Part shown: piece by piece, positions 14,131 through 19,238 of the stretch
Layout of the letters: each line of letters begins with the position of its first letter
How positions within the stretch are numbered: the first letter of the stretch is position 1
NCBI GenBank assembly: GCA_003313425.1
Contig: NHZP01000170.1
Span: 1-19,238 of the forward strand
Source: Pseudopyrenochaeta lycopersici
Taxonomy: Eukaryota; Ascomycota; Dothideomycetes; Pleosporales; Pseudopyrenochaetaceae
Length of the DNA: 19,238 nt
Reading direction: 5' to 3'
Position numbers and translations under genes: made by a program
Notes under the pieces: model-generated
The model's database searches: none
Told to the model about the DNA's origin: nothing
Seen by the model: only the letters and a program-made list of their open reading frames with translations

Positions 14131-14291
14131 GGTCGTTTTTGGGGTTAATCCCCTGAAAAACCCTAGCAGTTGGGGCCTTAATCCCTAAGGTCGATAATAT
14201 CAATGGGATTAAGGTCTGAACTTGCGTGGATTGCGCTGCAACTTCACAGTCTAATGCATCTAACTCCGTTGCGTTGATTGAACCAACTTTC
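14104..14291 (+). promoter_or_regulatory. 5' terminal leader with GGGATTAAGG repeats, copy 2
   Basis: The leader has the same direct and inverted GGGATTAAGGTC / CCTTAATCCC arrangement as copy 1, with one extra G near 14172 and C at 14245 where copy 1 has T. It contains many CT dinucleotides, in contrast to everything downstream. The first base after the gypsy sequence fixes the left end of the element. Confidence 0.55.
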
Positions 14292-14584
14292 ATGACGATT
14301 GGACAAGTATGTCGTGAGATATTTAATGAAAAGTGTAATGGTTTTCGTGGTTGTTAGGGTAGGCCGTGCGCGTTTGAGTTGAGTAACAATGCCAAGATTA
14401 GGGTTTCGAGACACCATACAAAGTGCCCGGGGGAGAGTCCGACAGCGTGATAGACAAGGCATCACAAAAAGAAAGTTCATTGAAGTACAGTAATTTCCGT
14501 TAGAACGACCGCGAGGATTGCAACCATATAAGGAAGAGAAAGGGCAATTTTATAGAGTATATATTGTCTATGTAGATTAATACA

Positions 14585-17500
14585 ATGGAGCAGTTTACCA
14601 GCATTTTTGAGTATTTGCCAGCACAGCGCATCGCCGTATGCAAGAGCCACCAACAGGGTGTTATTAAATCCCAGTTGAAGACCCATTTAGACACCAAGCA
14701 TCAGGAATATGTTCGCAGGACACGTTGGGAAATCGTCGAGGTAGTACAGGCAGAGGCATCATTGCAACAATGGGCCATGACCCAAGACGAGGTTGTTTAC
14801 CCCAGCCCAGAGTCCAGCCCGTTGCCCCATTTGCCGGTGTACCACGACGGATTGCGTTGCCAGCAGTGCCCGTACGTTAATCGTAGCATCAAACGTATCC
14901 AAGAGCATTGTCGACAAGAGCATGGTTGGAAGGGGGACAGTCGGCCGAAGCCAGGGCGTCCGTCAGGCACGCGAACCATGTGGGCAACCGTGTCATGCCA
15001 AAAGTTCCAAAACACCAGTAAGATGGGCCGATTGTTTGAGGTCAGCGCAGCCACAGAGGCCCAGCACACAGGCGACGCGGACGTGGACGTAAGCCGGGCG
15101 ATTGAGGAGTCGTTGGTCCAGGCCACAGCCCAGTTAGAGGAGTTGGAAGAGAAGAAGAATTCCACCATCCAAGCCAACGACGACCGGTACGATTTTAGCA
15201 AGTGGTTGGATCGAGCGGGTTGGGCCCGACATTTGAAAGGGTTGAAGCGTGATTGGTTGTTAACAATGGCGACAAAGCCCACGACCAAGGAGCGCGCATT
15301 GTACGAGGTATGTTGGGCAGCACGCATGGTCATGTGGCGGGCACAGCAGGCGTCCAAGGCAAGTGTGGTCGGGTTACCAGCCATGATGTACATCAATCGG
15401 CGAGAGTTTGGTGGCAAGGGCAACGAGAAGCCGTTCAATGCGCAGCAAACAGGAAAAACAATGGTCAGGTACAGCAATTGGTGGTTGGAGATTATTTCAT
15501 ACATTTGGCGGACCCACGAGTTGCCCGTTGTCAGCAGCCGCAACGACGACGTGGAGGTGGAAGGAAAGAGACCGCCGTATCACATCAGTGGCAGGCAGGA
15601 TATGTGGTTGCAAAAGATCAAGATGATCGTAGGGCGGGACCAGGAGGAGGATTGGTTTGAGGAGATGGAGTCGGACGGCGAGGGCGACGAGGAGAGGTTG
15701 GACGAGACGCAGGAGGAGGAATTAGAGGGCCATGTGTTGCAGTTCATGTTAGCATTGTTGGACCATTTTTTGGGCGACAGTGAGTACACGAGCGCGTTGA
15801 TCAGTGGTATGGCCGTGTTGGGGATCAGCGCCGAGGACGGTTGGTTGAGCCCGTTGGTATACACGCCCAAGCAGGCCGCCATCGTCAACACATCACGCAT
15901 GTTGGTGTTGTACAAGTCGACCCAGTTGCGGCAGCAAGAAGTAGGCAAGTTAATGGCCGAGGGTTGGGGAGCAGAAGATGCAAAAGCCATGGCACCAAGC
16001 CATTTCCATTTGGTGCAGGAGATGGCCCAGCGGTTTATGACGTTGACCGATTACAATGGCAAGCCAACGCCCATTGATTATATACAGCGGTTGAAGGCAT
16101 TTGGATTCCACATCCGGTACAACACGAACGCAGAGGGAGTGGTCGATTGGAACGGCGATACGTTGTTGTACCGTAACATCCGGTTCAGCATGCCGCAAAT
16201 GCGGTCGATGATCCACGGCACAATGGCCAGCACACGACAACAGATTGTAAGGGATTTAATGTTGTTGCAGATAGACGACGAGGGCGCGATAGCCAAAGAC
16301 ACAACGGCGTTGCCAGTCATCGATTGGGCAAGGTTGGTCGACAATGCAGCCGAGCAGCGGGTTGGGTGGAGTTTCATGGAAGACCCGCGCAACAAAAATG
16401 CCACAAGCGTAGATGATCCCAAGCAGTGGTTAGCGCAGCGGGTACAGAAGGAAAAGGCCATACAAAATAGTTTTATCGACGTTGAGGTGACACGGGCGGC
16501 GTTACCCAGAGGTGGAAGCGTGGTGTGGTTACGGGACCGCATACAGGCATACGGGCAAGCCATGAAAGAAGCCCGACACAAGTTGGCAGCGTTAGTCCAT
16601 ATGACAGGAGGTGCACCAGCGCGGGCGACGGAGTTGGTGACGGTCAAATACAAAAATAGCGCGAATGGTGACAGTCGAGGAATTTTTATCGAAGATGGGT
16701 TGGTAGTGTTTGTTACCAAATATCACAAGAATATCGGACAGTCAGGCAACGGTAAAGTAATCCACCGATATTTACCACGCGAAGTAGGCGAATTAGTTGT
16801 TTATTATTTGTGGTTCGCCAGCCCGTTTTGGCACCAGATCGAGGGGGCGGTTCGTGGCAAGGCGGTAGACACGAGCGCATATATGTGGGAGCCCCAGCCG
16901 GAGCAGGGTTGGCAGAAACCCGAGAGGAAAAGAAGACGCGGTGCCGAGAGCGTCCAGTGCCGCAGCAAGAGCGCAAAGAGAGACAGCAGATGCCGCAGCG
17001 TCGGTCGAGCGAGCCAGGATTCGTGGGAAGAGGGGGCCGAGTCGGGTGACGATACAGAGCAACCAGACGACCAGCAGCGCCCCATAGAGTTGTGGAACAC
17101 CAACCGGGTCAAGCACGCGATGCAGAAAGCATCGTTGCCGCATATGGGTGTCAAGTTAAATGTGCAGGCGTGGAGACATGGCACCAAGGCGATGTACCGT
17201 CGATACATTCACAACCGGGCCGCGGTCAAGGCATTTTTAGACGCCGACGAGGACAGTGACGGTTCAGAAAACGAAGATGAGTTTTTCGACATCCAGACAG
17301 GTCACGGCAGCCGCATGGCCGGCGGCATATACGGACGACCCGTCACGGAGGCCATGTTCAGCGTCGAGGCGAAGAGGGTCGGGTTACGTTTGGCCAGCAT
17401 GGAGTGGCATGCGTTTTTGCAGATTCCGTCCACCATGTCGATGAAACCGCGGAAAGGCACGCAGGCAGCAGCAGCCCGTAAAGAAGCAGTAGAGGAAGAA

Positions 17501-19129
17501 TACCGTCGGTGGAAGATGATGCGGTTGGTGGACGTAGACGCCGAGTTGAAGAATTTGTTGGGGGACCAGGCCGAATTCCGCAGCGTCCAAAGGCCAGCCA
17601 TCCAAGCGATTATGCAGCACAAGAGCCCAGTAGTAGCCATCATGGGCACAGGGGCCGGCAAGAGCGTGTTGTTCATGTTGCCAGCGTCGGTGTCCACCGG
17701 GGTGACGATCGTGATTGTTCCGTTGGTTGCATTGCGGTTCGACATGAAAGAGCGGTGCGAGCAGTTGGGCATTGTCAGTGCAGAATGGAACAGTCGACGG
17801 CCGCACGAGTCCGCGCAAGTCATGTTTGTAACGCCCGAGGCAGCGGTGGGCGAGATGTTTGGCGATTACATCACCCGACAGCGGTTGATGGGACGTTTGG
17901 ATCGGATTGTGGTGGACGAGTGTCATGCCGTATTAGATTCGTTGGACGGTTTCCGTAGCCGGATGTTGAAGTTGAGAAGTTTGGTTCGAGTGGAGACACA
18001 GATGGTGTATTTAACGGCGACATTGCGGCCCAGCGAAGAGCAGCAGTTCATCGACGTGATGGGATTACCGTCCAAGAGGCAGTGCCAGTGGTTCCGCGGA
18101 CAGACGACGCGTAAGAACATCCGATATCGAGTACATGCGTACGACACAGCCGACGAGCAGCAAGCAGTCCAGCATTTGGTGGAGGATTTGAAGAATAAGT
18201 ACCCGTTGCCCGGCCAGGTTGTTGTGTATTGCGGTTTAGTGAAGCGAACAAAAGACATGGCCAAGAAGTTAGGGGCCGTTTGTTACCATCGGGAAGTTGG
18301 CAGTATCGAAGAGAAGAAGGAGATTGTCAAACAATTAACCAGTGGACAACAGCAGGTGTTCACAGCGACCAACGCGTTAGGGTTAGGGATCGATGCGCCG
18401 ACGATCCGCGCGGTAGTTCACATAGGCACAATCCGCAAGATGCGGCATTACGCACAAGAAAGTGGCCGGGCAGGGCGTGATGGTAAGCCGAGTGAGGCAA
18501 TCATCATGCGAGGGTATCGGAAAACACGACAAGGGAGGGTGTATGGTAAGTTTGGCAAGGACGTGGAGGCAGAGATGCAGGATTTGATTGCGGGAGAGGG
18601 GTGTATGCGGAAGGTGATTGACCAGGCGATGGATGGGGCGGATGGAGTGGATGGGGTGGACACGCGGTGGGAGTGCGAGGAGGATGAGGAGCGGTGTCAA
18701 CGTTGCGCGAGGCCAGGGGTAGGGAGGGCGCAGGAAGAGGAGTGGGTGACAGCAGAAAAGATGGAGTTTGAGCAGCAGGGCAGGGGGCGGAAATGGTTGG
18801 CGGAGCAAGAGATGGAGCGGCAGTGCAGAGAAGCAGCAGAGGTGGAGGCATTGGTGGAGTTGATGGAGGAGTGGCGGGTAGGGTGTCAGTTGTGCCGGGC
18901 GTGGGGGGAAGATGGAAGGGGACATGAGTTGGAGGATTGCGTTCACGAGCAGGCGGAGAACGCGCGAGAAGGGTGCGAGAGGTTCCAGAAGGATTGGATT
19001 TATGTTAAGTTTTCATGTTGTTATGATTGTAAATTGCCGCAGGCGTTATGCAGGAGTTTTGAGATGGATATCATGGATGGGGGTACAGAAAAAAGGCAGG
19101 GAGAAGATGTCAGTACGAGGGCGTGTTGA
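14585..19129 (+). CDS. Zinc-finger / tyrosine-recombinase-like / RecQ helicase fusion protein, copy 2 (probable late frameshift)
   Basis: The protein matches copy 1 residue for residue up to 1444 except V1388 for A, so zinc fingers, recombinase boxes and helicase motifs lie at the same positions. Beyond the copy 1 truncation it keeps a C-terminal metal-binding-like region: C1434, C1437, H1447, C1452, C1479, C1482 and C1489 (CYDCKLPQALC). The frame then ends TRAC and TGA at 19127-19129. The -1 frame from 19084 stays open to the window end and reads YRKKAGRRCQYEGVLMK, which looks like a natural continuation, so a one-base loss in the G5 run at 19079-19083 is likely. The full protein would extend past the window. 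It could be a real inactivating mutation or a sequencing slip. Confidence 0.88.
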   Translation: MEQFTSIFEYLPAQRIAVCKSHQQGVIKSQLKTHLDTKHQEYVRRTRWEIVEVVQAEASLQQWAMTQDEVVYPSPESSPLPHLPVYHDGLRCQQCPYVNRSIKRIQEHCRQEHGWKGDSRPKPGRPSGTRTMWATVSCQKFQNTSKMGRLFEVSAATEAQHTGDADVDVSRAIEESLVQATAQLEELEEKKNSTIQANDDRYDFSKWLDRAGWARHLKGLKRDWLLTMATKPTTKERALYEVCWAARMVMWRAQQASKASVVGLPAMMYINRREFGGKGNEKPFNAQQTGKTMVRYSNWWLEIISYIWRTHELPVVSSRNDDVEVEGKRPPYHISGRQDMWLQKIKMIVGRDQEEDWFEEMESDGEGDEERLDETQEEELEGHVLQFMLALLDHFLGDSEYTSALISGMAVLGISAEDGWLSPLVYTPKQAAIVNTSRMLVLYKSTQLRQQEVGKLMAEGWGAEDAKAMAPSHFHLVQEMAQRFMTLTDYNGKPTPIDYIQRLKAFGFHIRYNTNAEGVVDWNGDTLLYRNIRFSMPQMRSMIHGTMASTRQQIVRDLMLLQIDDEGAIAKDTTALPVIDWARLVDNAAEQRVGWSFMEDPRNKNATSVDDPKQWLAQRVQKEKAIQNSFIDVEVTRAALPRGGSVVWLRDRIQAYGQAMKEARHKLAALVHMTGGAPARATELVTVKYKNSANGDSRGIFIEDGLVVFVTKYHKNIGQSGNGKVIHRYLPREVGELVVYYLWFASPFWHQIEGAVRGKAVDTSAYMWEPQPEQGWQKPERKRRRGAESVQCRSKSAKRDSRCRSVGRASQDSWEEGAESGDDTEQPDDQQRPIELWNTNRVKHAMQKASLPHMGVKLNVQAWRHGTKAMYRRYIHNRAAVKAFLDADEDSDGSENEDEFFDIQTGHGSRMAGGIYGRPVTEAMFSVEAKRVGLRLASMEWHAFLQIPSTMSMKPRKGTQAAAARKEAVEEEYRRWKMMRLVDVDAELKNLLGDQAEFRSVQRPAIQAIMQHKSPVVAIMGTGAGKSVLFMLPASVSTGVTIVIVPLVALRFDMKERCEQLGIVSAEWNSRRPHESAQVMFVTPEAAVGEMFGDYITRQRLMGRLDRIVVDECHAVLDSLDGFRSRMLKLRSLVRVETQMVYLTATLRPSEEQQFIDVMGLPSKRQCQWFRGQTTRKNIRYRVHAYDTADEQQAVQHLVEDLKNKYPLPGQVVVYCGLVKRTKDMAKKLGAVCYHREVGSIEEKKEIVKQLTSGQQQVFTATNALGLGIDAPTIRAVVHIGTIRKMRHYAQESGRAGRDGKPSEAIIMRGYRKTRQGRVYGKFGKDVEAEMQDLIAGEGCMRKVIDQAMDGADGVDGVDTRWECEEDEERCQRCARPGVGRAQEEEWVTAEKMEFEQQGRGRKWLAEQEMERQCREAAEVEALVELMEEWRVGCQLCRAWGEDGRGHELEDCVHEQAENAREGCERFQKDWIYVKFSCCYDCKLPQALCRSFEMDIMDGGTEKRQGEDVSTRAC

Positions 19130-19238
19130 TGAAGACATTGGTAGTGGCGTTAATGCGGGAGGTGTTTAAGGTTCCGGAGTTTTTTCACGGGGCGATAAAA
19201 GAGGATGGGGTTGCGGGGGGGTTGGGGTTTGAGGAGGA
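19084..19238 (+). CDS. Probable continuation of the copy 2 helicase C terminus in the -1 frame (partial)
   Basis: This frame has no stop over 51 codons and reads a Cys-Gln-Tyr block followed by a hydrophobic/basic helix (LVVALMREVF). That is consistent with the part following the Cys motif in this family and with the position of another Cys in the relic (1113-1115 region, DCA). It also has no CT dinucleotide, like the rest of the gene. It is reached from the main frame only by correcting one base at the G run. Confidence 0.55.

Larger units (their letters stand above)
14104..19238 (+). mobile_element. Zinc-finger/recombinase/RecQ helicase element, copy 2 (runs off the window)
   Basis: The element begins at the same GCTAACAGC as copy 1 and is inserted between the FFWSG-coding segment and the rest of gypsy integrase. 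It matches copy 1 throughout, at a constant offset of 10993 after a 1-bp indel in the leader, and continues past the point where copy 1 was cut. Insertion in a well-conserved reading frame gives a clean left boundary. The 3' end is beyond 19238, so neither a target duplication nor a terminal repeat can be checked. Confidence 0.85.

Noticed and set aside
1..19238. tRNA, rRNA or host genes
   Set aside because: No cloverleaf or rRNA-like sequence and no non-transposon protein family was recognised anywhere in the window.

Overview
The window is a gene-poor, transposon-packed stretch of a filamentous ascomycete genome (Pezizomycotina, species not identifiable from this sequence). The evidence is an AT-rich block shaped like repeat-induced point mutation (RIP), a short fungal-type intron in a transposase gene, and a fungal Ty3/gypsy element. 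No host housekeeping gene is visible.

Layout: (1) 1-3111 is an AT-rich RIP-degraded block with several families of decayed tandem repeats. It holds a broken C-terminal relic of the same helicase family found intact further on (about 800-1110). (2) 3112-7925 is copy 1 of a large element whose single gene encodes a C2H2 zinc-finger / tyrosine-recombinase-like / RecQ-helicase fusion. (3) 7926-10250 is an hAT transposon on the minus strand that cuts the 3' end off copy 1. (4) 10251-14103 is a Ty3/gypsy retrotransposon (5' LTR, self-priming site, gag, pol) inserted in the hAT transposase gene. (5) 14104-19238 is copy 2 of the helicase element, inserted in the gypsy integrase region and running off the window. 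The order of events is therefore copy 1, then hAT, then gypsy, then copy 2. Copies 1 and 2 nevertheless differ by only four C/T substitutions and one 1-bp indel that I could find over about 4.8 kb.

Two observations stand out. First, the whole transcribed part of the helicase element (about 4.6 kb in each copy) contains no CT dinucleotide on the coding strand, apart from one site upstream of the start codon in copy 2 and one in copy 1, while AG is abundant. All leucines are TTA or TTG, and no TCT, CCT, ACT or GCT codons occur. The strand asymmetry stops at the 5' leader and at the hAT junction, so it belongs to the element. Second, the region between the zinc fingers and the helicase carries recognisable tyrosine-recombinase boxes, including a C-terminal GH-x8-Y box with XerD-like spacing. 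This would make the protein a recombinase-helicase fusion and explain how the element moves.

How the parts would work together is inference. The zinc fingers and recombinase core would bind and cut element ends, possibly at the GGGATTAAGGTC-type repeats in the 5' leader, and the RecQ motor would unwind DNA during excision, integration or replication. The hAT and gypsy elements are ordinary in design but both are now broken by later insertions.
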